From Daucus carota subsp. sativus (taxonomy: Eukaryota > Streptophyta > Magnoliopsida > Apiales > Apiaceae), in NCBI RefSeq assembly GCF_001625215.2, contig NC_030385.2:31831598-31895597 (forward strand): a stretch of DNA of 64,000 bases. Reading direction: 5' to 3'. The translations under genes were made by a program, and so were the position numbers. Below are positions 22,201 through 31,840 of the stretch, piece after piece; position 1 is the stretch's first letter; the number at the start of each line of letters is the position of its first letter. Below the pieces are notes generated by a model. That model had not been told where the DNA came from, did not search any database, and saw nothing but the letters and a program-made list of their open reading frames with translations.

Positions 22201-23818
22201 TTTAGAACAACAGATTGTGGAAGCTGCAAAATCATTTTTAAGAAAGGAGATGACCTTCGGCAAGACCAGCTGGTATATCCTTAATATATTTCTTGTAATG
22301 GAGAGCCTGTTTACAATGATACTTGGTCTTTGCAGGTGATTCAGATGGTGTCACTTATGGATAGACTCCTTAAGTTGGAGAATCTTGATCTACATTTGAC
22401 GCCATACAGAGTATTGGCTACTGGACATGATGAGGGCATGCTGGAATTCATACCATCCAAGTCTTTGGCACAGGTGTTTTTTTTACTTTTTTAAAAAAGA
22501 AGTTTTTAGCACAAGTCATGGTTCTAAAGAAGTTAATGGTACATTGTGCTAAGTATTCTTACTATATTTATGTCCTTTAAATTTACCTTTTGTATAGTAT
22601 AGTTTACTTGAGATGATATTTGATGATTTTATTGTAATTTTCTTAAGAGAATATATCATGTGGCTAGCTACTGATATGGTTGGTGTGTTGAGTTGACATA
22701 AGGTCGTATTTGGTTTGTTACAAGTCCAATGTAAATAACGAACAACATAACACAAGGAAAAGAGGTAAACGAAGTGTTGTCTACCTGAATGCCACTGTTT
22801 TCTCAATGTTTGACGAAGGAACTAACAATTTTAGCTAAAAAAATTTATAGCACATTGTGTATCTTATTGCTGTGTTTAATACATTGTCATTTCCTCTATT
22901 ATTTTCCAGATTCTCTCAGAACACCGTAGTATTATAAGTTACCTGCAGAAGTTCCATCCAGATGAGGAAGGACCATTTGGGATCACAGCCACATGTTTGG
23001 AAACATTTATAAAAAGCTGTGCTGGCTACTCAGTTATTACATATATACTGGGCATTGGGGATAGGTAAAACAATATGAGCAAATATAATAATGATAATGA
23101 ATGTATAACTTCTTAAAGATATCAAACTCTAAGCTGCATAAATAGGGCATACTTGACTAATTGTTGTATACGTCCTTGCGGTTTATAGGCACCTTGATAA
23201 TCTTCTACTACGAGATGACGGCCGCCTGTTCCATGTTGATTTTGGTTTTATTTTAGGTCGAGATCCAAAACCCTTTCCGCCACCTATGAAGCTTTGTAAA
23301 GAAATGGTTGAGGCTATGGGTGGAGCAGAAAGGTACGTTGTTTCTAGTATGCATGGAATGCTTGCTAGCGCTGTACATGGTTCTCGTATCTATCTGATCA
23401 TCATATGCAACTTATATTTGTCTGTGTTTCCTGGTTCTGTCTTCTACAGCCAGTACTATACCAGATTTAAATCTTATTGCTGTGAGGCATACAACATTCT
23501 TCGGAAATCTAGCAACTTAATATTGAATTTGTTTTATCTGATGGCCGGATCCAACATCCCTGACATAGCATCTGATCCTGAAAAAGGCATCCTAAAGGTA
23601 ATACTTTGCAGTACTTCATTATATTCTTTTAATATCATGTTGTGCCCTGTTGAAATGACTGAGCCTTTTCTTGGTTAAAGCTCCAAGAGAAATTCAGATT
23701 GGACTTGGATGATGAGGAATGCATACATTTTTTTCAAGATCTCATCAATGAAAGTGTCAGTGCATTGTTTCCCCAAATGGTTGAGACAATCCATAGATGG
23801 GCTCAGTACTGGCGCTGA
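16266..23818 (+). CDS. VPS34: Phosphatidylinositol 3-kinase VPS34, 17 coding exons
   Basis: Makes PI3P on endosomes and autophagic membranes. Coding exons: 16266-16377, 16992-17091, 17295-17391, 18081-18239, 18349-18558, 18705-18883, 20052-20199, 20460-20555, 20714-20849, 20939-21060, 21802-21990, 22102-22272, 22336-22473, 22910-23064, 23189-23332, 23450-23597, 23681-23818. Lengths sum to 2442 nt, 813 aa, like the Arabidopsis protein (about 814). The N-terminal C2 part starts [20 protein letters not shown]. The helical (PIK) domain includes [17 protein letters not shown]. The kinase domain has [12 protein letters not shown] (562-573), catalytic loop GDRHLDN (669-675), and DFGFILG from 688. 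It ends in HRWAQYWR, the usual Vps34 tail that contacts membrane. All junctions are GT-AG and in phase, with no defect seen. It is the only class of PI3-kinase known in plants. Confidence 0.96.
18884..20051 (+). other. Large VPS34 intron 6
   Basis: 1.17-kb AT-rich intron. Nothing in it reads as an exon or a clear transposon. The 80-codon open frame near 19240 has no family resemblance. Confidence 0.5.
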
Positions 23819-23952
23819 GTTAAATGTAAGGTTTATATACATGCCTATGCAGTTGAGCTGTTTATGCTTTATATCTGTTGTTTTGGTGGTAAGTCTCGCT
23901 GCATGGTTTATACACTGTTCAGCATGCTCTGATTCTATTCTGATCCGGTTTC

Positions 23953-26900
23953 TTTTTTTTTGCTAAATATTAAAAATGAATTAATCTGAAAAGATTACAA
24001 GGATAGGGTCCAACCCTTAATGAAAAGGGGGGACTATAATACGAAGACCAGTACAGGCACTAGAACAAGCATTAAACTACCAAGCTACAGATTGTTAAAA
24101 AAGACAAGCTAGCAAATTAAATCAGTAGAGAATGGCTACAAAGGAAGGGTCCCGTTTAATTCTAGCTCTAAAAGCAGCACATGAATAAAGTTTCTCTCGA
24201 ACAATCTGCTTGATCTTGCTAATCATAGTGGAAGGATTGCATCTGGTGTCACGGTGAATACGATTATTTCTCTCAGTCCAAATAGCATAAAAGACAGCCG
24301 AGATGAATAAATAACCAATATGCTTCTCAAAATCATTCGGTTCAGGTTCAAGAAATCGTCCACTAATAAAGTTGTCCCAAGTCGAGGACACTTTGAAGGG
24401 GCATGCATTAAGAACAATTCTGCTGTAGGCACAGTGAGAAAACAGATGAGAATGCGTTTCCGGGTGAGTAGCACAGAGAACACATATTGGATCAGTGTAA
24501 AGACCGAATCTCAGCATACGATCCTTAGTGAACAAACGTTTTTGCAAAACAAGCCAAGCGTTAACTGCATACCGAGGAATGTGAAACTCGTGCCAAATAA
24601 AGTCCAACCAAACAGGAGCGGTGTTGTGTTGCACTAGGCTCTTATAAACAGAAGATACTGAAGCCTCACTATCATTGTTCCATAGAATAGCATCACGGCC
24701 TGAAGGAGTGATATTCTGGCAGAGAAGTCTTAGGTGAATGACGGAGTAGCAATCTCTCAGGTTCCACTGGCCATTCCAAATAATTGTACTCAGCTTAGCA
24801 TGCAACGGGGATCGCATAGCAGACCTAAGACTCGCATCAAACTGATGTAATAAGGGAGCACCATTACACCAAGGATCATGCCAAAGAGAGAAGTTGGATT
24901 GGGAGCCAACTTTATAATGAAGGTGTTGAAGAGCAATAGGCCGTAAACGAAGAATACGTCTCCAGCACCAAGAGCATTTAGATGGAATTTTTAGCGTCCA
25001 GAAATGATTTTTATCAAGCTCATAAGCATTAAGCCAGGAAATCCAAATTGATGGTGCCTGATTAATGATTCTCCAGATTTGAAATAAAGCTGCAGCGTCA
25101 TTCCATTTCCTGATGTGTTTGAAACCAAGGCCACCTTCATGTTTAGGGAAGCAACATTTCTTCCAAGCCACTTTAAAGTTGCAAGAACCCGAACTCGTAC
25201 CCTTCCAAAGAAAAGTGGAGAGGATAGAGTGGATTTTCTTGATAACAAGAACCGGGAGGAAAATAATTGAAGTCCAAAATTCTTGGATGCTGAAGAGAAC
25301 ATGACGAAGTAGTTGAATTCTACCAGCTAAACTCAAGAATCTACAAGTCCAGAGGTGGATTCTTCTACAAAGCTTATCAATAAGAGGTGCACATTGTCTA
25401 GCATTTAAGCTTCCAGAAATAAGAGGTATGCCCAAATATAAAATTGGCAGAGTACCTTCAGAAAATCCCGAGGCAGAGAGAGCAAAATCTTTCACAGTGT
25501 TATCAACATTGCCAAAGAAGCAGTGACACTTAGATAAATTAAGCTGCAGACCTGAGATGCTAGAGAACAAAGAAATGCCCTTGAGGAGTAGAGAAATTGA
25601 GTCCTGATTTCCGCGACAAAATAGTAAAAGGTCATCCGCAAATACAAGGTGAGTAAGTTGAAGCTTTGCAGTGCGCCAGTGATACTGAAAGTCTCCTTCA
25701 CTAATGGATTGTTTCATACATGCATTAAGAACTTCCATAGCTAGGACGAATAGATAGGGGGAAAGAGGGTCCCCCTGTCTAAGCCCAGATTTGGCATCAA
25801 AGTAACCTTCCAGTGAACCATTGATTTTCACAGAGTATTTGCAAGAACTAATACAAACTTTCAACCACGAAATAAAACCAGGAGGGAAATTCATAAGATG
25901 AAGAGTCTTCCATAAAAAAGACCAATTAAGACTATCAAAAGCCTTTTTAATGTCAAGTTTACAAGCAAATTTTGGAGTTCCACTCTGTAAATGATAGTCT
26001 CTACAAAGAAACTGAGCAAGCATAATATTATCTCCCATTTTACGACCCGGGATAAAGGCACCTTGATTTGTAGAAACTAAACTCCCCATGATAGGTTTAA
26101 GCCTGGCAGCAAGCATTTTTGCAATACATTTATACAATGTATTACAACAGGAGATAGGTCTAAACTGCTTCATAGAATTAGCATTCTCCTCCTTGGCAAT
26201 CAGCGCAATGGCAGTAGAATTAATAGCATTCGGAAGGTGCCCCGTATCAAAAAAATGAAGAATAGCTTTACTAACATCCTTACCAACAATAGACCATGCT
26301 TTAGTGTAGAATTCAGGAGTAAAACCGTCTGGACCCGGGCTCTTGCCTTTACCCATGGACTGGAGAGTAAGAAAAACATCAATCTCAGAAAAAGGTTGCA
26401 TAATTTCCGAGGCCTGTTCAGTAGAGAGCTTTGGCAAATCGAAGGAGGAAGGAAAATCCTGGACTAAATGCTCACTGCCAACCAGATTCTCAAAGTAATT
26501 AACTGCCAATCTAGAGATGCCCTGGTGAGAAGTAAAAAGATTCCCTTGCTCATCCTGCAGCTTGCATATTTTATTAGAGTTCCATCTCCCTTTGCAAGAG
26601 TTATAGAAGAAAGAATTATTCCCATCTCCATAATTGAGCCATTTAATTCTGGACTTTTGCTTTAGAATTTGCTCTTCCTTTGCTAAAGCATCATTGAGCA
26701 GACAAATCAATCTATTTTCCTCTTCTCGTTGGGAAGCATCAGGAATTGAGGGAAGAGAGGACTGAAAATCAGCAAGATCATTTCTGCAGGAGACAACTAG
26801 ATGGTGCAGATTGCCCTGTTCAGAATTCAATGACTTTAGAGCATTCTTCACAGCATTGAGTTTAGATTTTAGCACAAACCAAGGGTGACCAGAGAAGTGA

Positions 26901-27410
26901 AAAGACCAAGCATGGGATACCACCTCAAAAAATCTTTCATGCTCCAGAAGATAATGAAAAATTTGGAATGGTTTTTTAATTCTTTCACAATGAACACCAA
27001 GGCCAACAACAACAGGGCAATGATCAGAGATACCTCTTGGCAAAATTTCTGCAGATGAGAGATCAAATGTAGACAACCATGTACTGTTAACTACTGCTCT
27101 GTCAAGTTTTCGAAGTAGAGGAGAGCTTGTGTTCCCATCCCACCAAGTAAAGATTGGACCAGTGAACCTTAAATCAGAGACACCAATATCACAAATACAG
27201 TTTCTAAATTCAGAGATAGAGTTATTCCTCCGAGGCAAACCCATATTTGATTCAGAAGATTCAAGAAAAGTATTGAAATCTCCCATAATACACCAAGGAG
27301 TATTATCAGAGATAAAATCAACATCAATTTGCTTTAAATCATCCCAGAGAACTCTTCTATTACCAACAGCATTAAAGGCATAAATGAACGAAATTACACA
27401 GCAACAAGAA
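23953..27410 (-). mobile_element. LINE (L1-type non-LTR retrotransposon), 5'-truncated
   Basis: Lies on the - strand. A run of nine T at 23953-23961 is the poly(A) tail, so the 3' end is at the left. Its ORF2 is open for 1054 codons (see the separate entry). Coding similarity continues upstream of that ATG to about 27400 (AFNAVGNRRVLWDDLKQIDV), then stops. The first part of the endonuclease and all of ORF1 are absent, as in usual 5' truncation. Target duplication could not be fixed by eye. It lies 135 bases after the VPS34 stop, in opposite orientation. Confidence 0.88.
24122..27286 (-). CDS. LINE ORF2: endonuclease end, reverse transcriptase, zf-RVT
   Basis: 1054 codons without a stop. It begins inside the APE-type endonuclease domain (MGDFNTFLESSESN; then GISDHCPVVV at about residues 84-93). 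Reverse transcriptase follows, with SPGPDGFTPEFY, FRPISCCNTLYKCIAKML, NQGAFIPGRKMGDNIMLAQ, CKLDIKKAFDSLNW, GLRQGDPLSPYLFVLAME and the catalytic FADDLLLF near residue 550. The C-terminus has the plant zf-RVT region (NAWLVLQKRLFTKDRM, CVLCATHPETHSHLFSHC). The annotated ATG is only the first Met after truncation, not a real start. An unbroken frame of this length suggests a young insertion. It is not expected to be expressed as a working element. Confidence 0.9.
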   Translation of the reverse strand: MGDFNTFLESSESNMGLPRRNNSISEFRNCICDIGVSDLRFTGPIFTWWDGNTSSPLLRKLDRAVVNSTWLSTFDLSSAEILPRGISDHCPVVVGLGVHCERIKKPFQIFHYLLEHERFFEVVSHAWSFHFSGHPWFVLKSKLNAVKNALKSLNSEQGNLHHLVVSCRNDLADFQSSLPSIPDASQREEENRLICLLNDALAKEEQILKQKSRIKWLNYGDGNNSFFYNSCKGRWNSNKICKLQDEQGNLFTSHQGISRLAVNYFENLVGSEHLVQDFPSSFDLPKLSTEQASEIMQPFSEIDVFLTLQSMGKGKSPGPDGFTPEFYTKAWSIVGKDVSKAILHFFDTGHLPNAINSTAIALIAKEENANSMKQFRPISCCNTLYKCIAKMLAARLKPIMGSLVSTNQGAFIPGRKMGDNIMLAQFLCRDYHLQSGTPKFACKLDIKKAFDSLNWSFLWKTLHLMNFPPGFISWLKVCISSCKYSVKINGSLEGYFDAKSGLRQGDPLSPYLFVLAMEVLNACMKQSISEGDFQYHWRTAKLQLTHLVFADDLLLFCRGNQDSISLLLKGISLFSSISGLQLNLSKCHCFFGNVDNTVKDFALSASGFSEGTLPILYLGIPLISGSLNARQCAPLIDKLCRRIHLWTCRFLSLAGRIQLLRHVLFSIQEFWTSIIFLPVLVIKKIHSILSTFLWKGTSSGSCNFKVAWKKCCFPKHEGGLGFKHIRKWNDAAALFQIWRIINQAPSIWISWLNAYELDKNHFWTLKIPSKCSWCWRRILRLRPIALQHLHYKVGSQSNFSLWHDPWCNGAPLLHQFDASLRSAMRSPLHAKLSTIIWNGQWNLRDCYSVIHLRLLCQNITPSGRDAILWNNDSEASVSSVYKSLVQHNTAPVWLDFIWHEFHIPRYAVNAWLVLQKRLFTKDRMLRFGLYTDPICVLCATHPETHSHLFSHCAYSRIVLNACPFKVSSTWDNFISGRFLEPEPNDFEKHIGYLFISAVFYAIWTERNNRIHRDTRCNPSTMISKIKQIVREKLYSCAAFRARIKRDPSFVAILY

Positions 27411-29070
27411 CCATGTCATTATGCCTTTAGTTATTTGGAACCATTTAGATAAAATTAGTTCTGGGAGACCAAGCTAAATAACTGAGCATTACAATGCTGA
27501 ATCTGAAAGCATCTCACCTACCTTAAATAAGTTGCAAGGTGGTAATCCATTCAGCTTATGCCCATATAAATAGAAAATTCATTTTATCTTTAAATGTGTG
27601 TGTGTGTGTGGGTCTGTGCTACCTTTTAATTTAGCAGTTTTTTTGGTTCTCATTTACTGTTTTGTTTGAATTGACACTAGACAATGCAAGCTAAAACGCA
27701 TGGGGCAGTTTCAAGCCCCGCAAATAATAACCATTTTGGGTACCTTATGAAGGTTGACCTCGATGTGATAGCTTAGATAATAAAAAATAACTTAGCCATG
27801 GTGCTGAACAGAGATTGTCATGGATTATGCAAATCTGCTTGTAAACACTCTGTAAATTGCATCACGTGAAAAGAATTTTATCCTTGGCAATGCATTAATA
27901 AGTTTGAGTGATTTATAATCTATTAACCTGCAGTGTAGTTTGAGTGATTTATAATCTATTAACCTGCAGTGTTGGTTCATTAATTTGATGATTGCATCAC
28001 ATTATTAGAAGTAATATATTAGTTTCTTAAAGTTGACTATCTCTTGTATGATAAAATTCTTTTTATTTTGGCAATAATTACAGCTTTGGCAGCATTGATC
28101 GAGTATATAGGATGTTTATTTTCTAGGTCGCGGATGATGGCGAAGAAAAACTGTACATGGGTTTGTTCACTATTAATGTATAGCTTGGTCACAGAAAAAT
28201 GAATTGCATGTGCCACTGGCCCAGAGGTATAAATTATATCGAATTTTCTAGTTAGACAGTTGCATTACAAGCTGCCCTGTAGCACTTTGCTGCTGATCTA
28301 GGGGTGATTCATGTGTATTACTTTCTGGTAAGTTGTAAATAGTATATGTCAATCTAGAAGATATAGTCAGAAATGTTTTTTCATCTTTATGACTAAACCT
28401 TTTTGTTACCTAGGTTATTCTCTGATCTCTACTCATTATGATACCCCTTGTAAGCAAGCAAGGAATGTAATATTTGAATTTATATTACTTGGTTTGTGTT
28501 TTATGCTTTTGGCCGTCTCCAGCACCCTAGCATTATTCACTTTGACAGTTTGACAATAATCAGGAAGGCCGTGACAATCATATGAATATCATCATCGCTG
28601 CTCTGCTCCAATGGCTTTTATTCACTTGATGATTTTAATATTAAAAACTAGTTGAAAAATCGAGCATTGGAAATAGTTACTTGAATTTTAATGTGATAGT
28701 TGCAGTAAAACATTGGTAAATCATATGCATTGCTTTATTTCGAAACTGTGGTAGTAATTGGCTGTTCCCGCCAAAACCAAAACAATTGTCTGTGATATCA
28801 GTTTGGTGGTAGATGAACCTCAAACAGAGAACCAAAAAAAATGACATTCTTCAAGTCAGGATGATGTCGAAGAAAAATAGAGCTTCGAAAATATGAAATG
28901 TATCTGTTACAGACCTAGAGCTATAATGAATGAACGCAGACCCTGACCTAACAATTTTGTGTTCACAATACCGTTATTTTGATATTACTCTTGTTTTATA
29001 GAAATATGCCTTCAATATACAGAACATCACTTTGTTTTAGATTAACACATGAGTTTCGAATTATACTCAA
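27411..29070. other. Downstream of LINE: possible VPS34 3' region, small tandem repeat
   Basis: No coding gene. A (TG)n run lies near 27595-27610. A 36-bp perfect tandem duplication occupies 27901-27972. Near 28126 a TTTTCTAG acceptor is followed by GTCGCGGATGATGGCGAAG, possibly a 3' untranslated exon of VPS34 joined to a donor-like GTAAGG at 23826. Confidence 0.4.
27901..27972. repeat. 36-bp direct tandem duplication
   Basis: Two identical 36-base units, 27901-27936 and 27937-27972, each beginning AGTTTGAGTGATTTATAATC and ending CTGCAGTGT. No spacer or difference, so it is very recent. Confidence 0.95.
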
Positions 29071-29074
29071 ATAT

Positions 29075-29440
29075 TAAGTCTTTCCGGAACCTGAATCTCT
29101 TTCCAAGAATCATTATTAACAGAATACATCGCTTGAGCCTTGTAGAGCACAAACAATATCATCATCAAGCTCCTGCAGAATAGGAGCAATCCTAAGAATC
29201 TTGAAATCATTAGAAATATCATCAAAACCAAAGCCAAACAAAACCTGTTCGCTATCTGGTTGTTGAATGGGAGTAGGAAGTTGTTAATAAATCGCCAAGT
29301 CATGGGATTCAATAAATAATAACATTACCACGATGATTAGCAAGACAAACAAGACCATTACAAGAACATACCGAACCAATAATACCCCAAAATATTCGAA
29401 CGTGGAGGAGTGTACAAGTTTCACAAGTATCAACACAGAT
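29075..29440 (-). pseudogene. F-box-associated domain relic (different subfamily)
   Basis: On the - strand, pieces in several frames read GSVCSCNGLVCLANHRGNVI, then NPMTWRF, then VLFGFGFDDISNDFKILRIA and YSVNNDSWKEIQVPE. This order (SCNGLVCL, WNP, GFGFD..SNDFKI.RI, YS..SWKEI) is the F-box-associated type 1 domain. It is a different branch from the tandem cluster at 4-15 kb. No F-box was found and the frame is broken several times. Confidence 0.65.
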
Positions 29441-29559
29441 GAATTTGTTGACAACTTTGAGTACAGAGGAGAGCTGTTTTTGGTGGGGTTTGGTGAGGTG
29501 CGTTTGAAAAAATTAGAGAAAATGTCCCAACAGTTACTATTTTGAGACAAATAGGCCTG

Positions 29560-29690
29560 AACCTAAAGTTGCGTTTTGGTTTTCTGAGAAAAACACGACT
29601 TGAAGTTGCGTTTTCAACTAAGAACACGACTTGAAGTTGCGTTTTTGTTCGATACTGTAAATCGAAGTTGCGTTTTGAATTGACATTTTG
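29560..29690. repeat. Short interspersed repeat GAAGTTGCGTTTT
   Basis: Four copies of (G/A)AAGTTGCGTTTT lie near 29564, 29600, 29634 and 29663. The middle two sit in a near-perfect direct repeat, AACACGACTTGAAGTTGCG. It has no known function and could be the edge of a small mobile element. Confidence 0.6.
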
Positions 29691-29699
29691 AGTATTTTT

Positions 29700-30320
29700 T
29701 TTCAAAAAGTGACAATAGAAGCCTAAATAGTGACATTTGAGATCTAACACCCAAAAAATTGGGGGTTTGGAATAATGGATAGCCAGGATTCGCAAACTGA
29801 TTTGCAACAGAGTGCCGAGATTACAAGCAAGAATGTTAATACACTCAACACGGGTCGGATTTGGATTAGCTAAATCCAAATTCAAATACTTTAGTGTCAA
29901 AATCCAAATCCGACAATTAAAGAGACTGCAGTAAAATATCAACATATCTCCAATTTTACATTTCATTCACACTCCATAAGTGTATTTAGAAGTGAAATAA
30001 AACCTTCACCAACTGATATTGGTCCATCAAAATTTCGGGAGCTTCTTGAATTTAACAGCAAAACCAATCCCTAATGTTTATCACAAGTATACATCCCCAT
30101 GACTCTGTCATGTACATATATAGAACTTTTTCCTAAAATAACTTGACAAATTTACAACTGTCACATTGAGCAGGGTAAGACTGGATAATTTTCCTTCATA
30201 TGTAACTACAAGTTTAGGAGTCCTGAACCTAAGCAAAGGATATGATTGATTGATCATAAGAAGCTACAAGTTTATGAAACCTGATTCTAAGAACCCATGT
30301 AGAAGAATTATATGCCAAAT
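29700..30320. other. 3' flank of the RhoGAP gene
   Basis: AT-rich. The part next to 30320 is the likely 3' untranslated region of the - strand RhoGAP gene. No other gene seen. Confidence 0.4.
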
Positions 30321-31801
30321 TCACCTCCAGACAGTTTCATTTGCATCAGTGAAAATCTCATTGTGATGTTCTATCAAGCTTTGAACAACATCAATCGCAC
30401 CAAAATCAGCTGGAAGGCCATCATCCAAAGATATGGGTGTAGATGCATCAACTCCTTCATTCTCTTCTGCATCAGGAACAACTAAAATGAAGCCACAATC
30501 TTAGGTTATTGAATTGAATCTACTAAAGAACAACACTGATGGCTTATATATATAATGTAGTATCCCGAAAGTGCAGACTATTTTATCCAACGAAACATGA
30601 CTTTCATATGCAACTCTAAGCGACTAGCTAAATGGGCTCCTAAGGTGGAAATACAAGGAATTTGGCACCAAAACTTGCTCCAATAGCCTCTTAGTGAAAC
30701 CTTAAGAAGTTAAAAGCTCCACTTCCTCATTTTTAACAGCTCCTAGTCATCCCTTATACTTTTTTTGTGAATAAAATATTCACTTCCCTCCCACTTAATC
30801 TTCTTTTCTCTCTCTTTCATTTGAATTTAAAATTATATAATATTATTAAGGAATATATATAAGGAGTGCTGGAGTTGTAATACCTGGCAATGTTCTAAAT
30901 CACAAAGAGCCTAATTTTTTAGGGTTCGGTCCCTGACATACGAATTTCAGGGCAGGAAAAACCGTTGGACGGCTTAACCTTAAGTTTTGGATGCATATTC
31001 CAGCACTTTTTTTCGGCTGAATGTATACTACTAACATTCGCCTGTTCAGGACCAGCTGCCAATTGTTTATATTATTTATAAGGAATGCACTAAGAGGCTC
31101 TTTGAGTTGCACTAAGCCAAAAAGTAAATTCAATAATCCAAAGTTGAAGCAAATGCAGTAAACATTTCAAAATAGCAATTGCAACGAGAAGTTAAAGATT
31201 CATTCAGGCATGAGCTTGTCAAAAAGTTTTTACTGAGAGAGTTCTTATTATCTAACAAACAAAATTTTAAACAAAATAACAAAACAAAAATTAGAAGTCT
31301 AGATATAAATATAAATAAAAATAGGACTAAAGACAGGAATGTTTACCTGCAAGCATATCAATTTCAACATTGTCCCTTGAAAGATCCGCATTATTCTTGG
31401 GTTGATTTCTCGAAGGATGACTCCAGAACTGTCTATGAAACTCTGGCCTCTGACCCTTCTGCCACAATATAATGGGAGCCATTTCCATGGCAAGACTCCG
31501 AGCATCCATCTGTAAGAATCAGCTAAAGTTAATCATCATGGATTTAAGAATTCCTTAATATAAGCCTGACTATCCATAGCAATTCTTAACTATTACAAAT
31601 TTTGAAGAAGCACTTTAACATTCATAATAAGAGTCCAAGACTCAACCGCATTTACTTTAAAAGGCAATTTTGGTTTATGTAAAGACCATTGGGAGAGAGG
31701 AGACACACACACACACACACACATATGTGTGTGTGTGTGTGTGTGTGTTGAAGGAAGGGGGGAGGGAGAGAGGGAGGGAGGGAGGGAGAGAAAGAGAGTG
31801 G

Positions 31802-31840
<39 letters not shown>

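Noticed and set aside
29430-29966. 178-codon - strand frame
   Set aside because: Runs across the GAAGTTGCGTTTT repeat and AT-rich flank; low-complexity translation, no recognisable domain.
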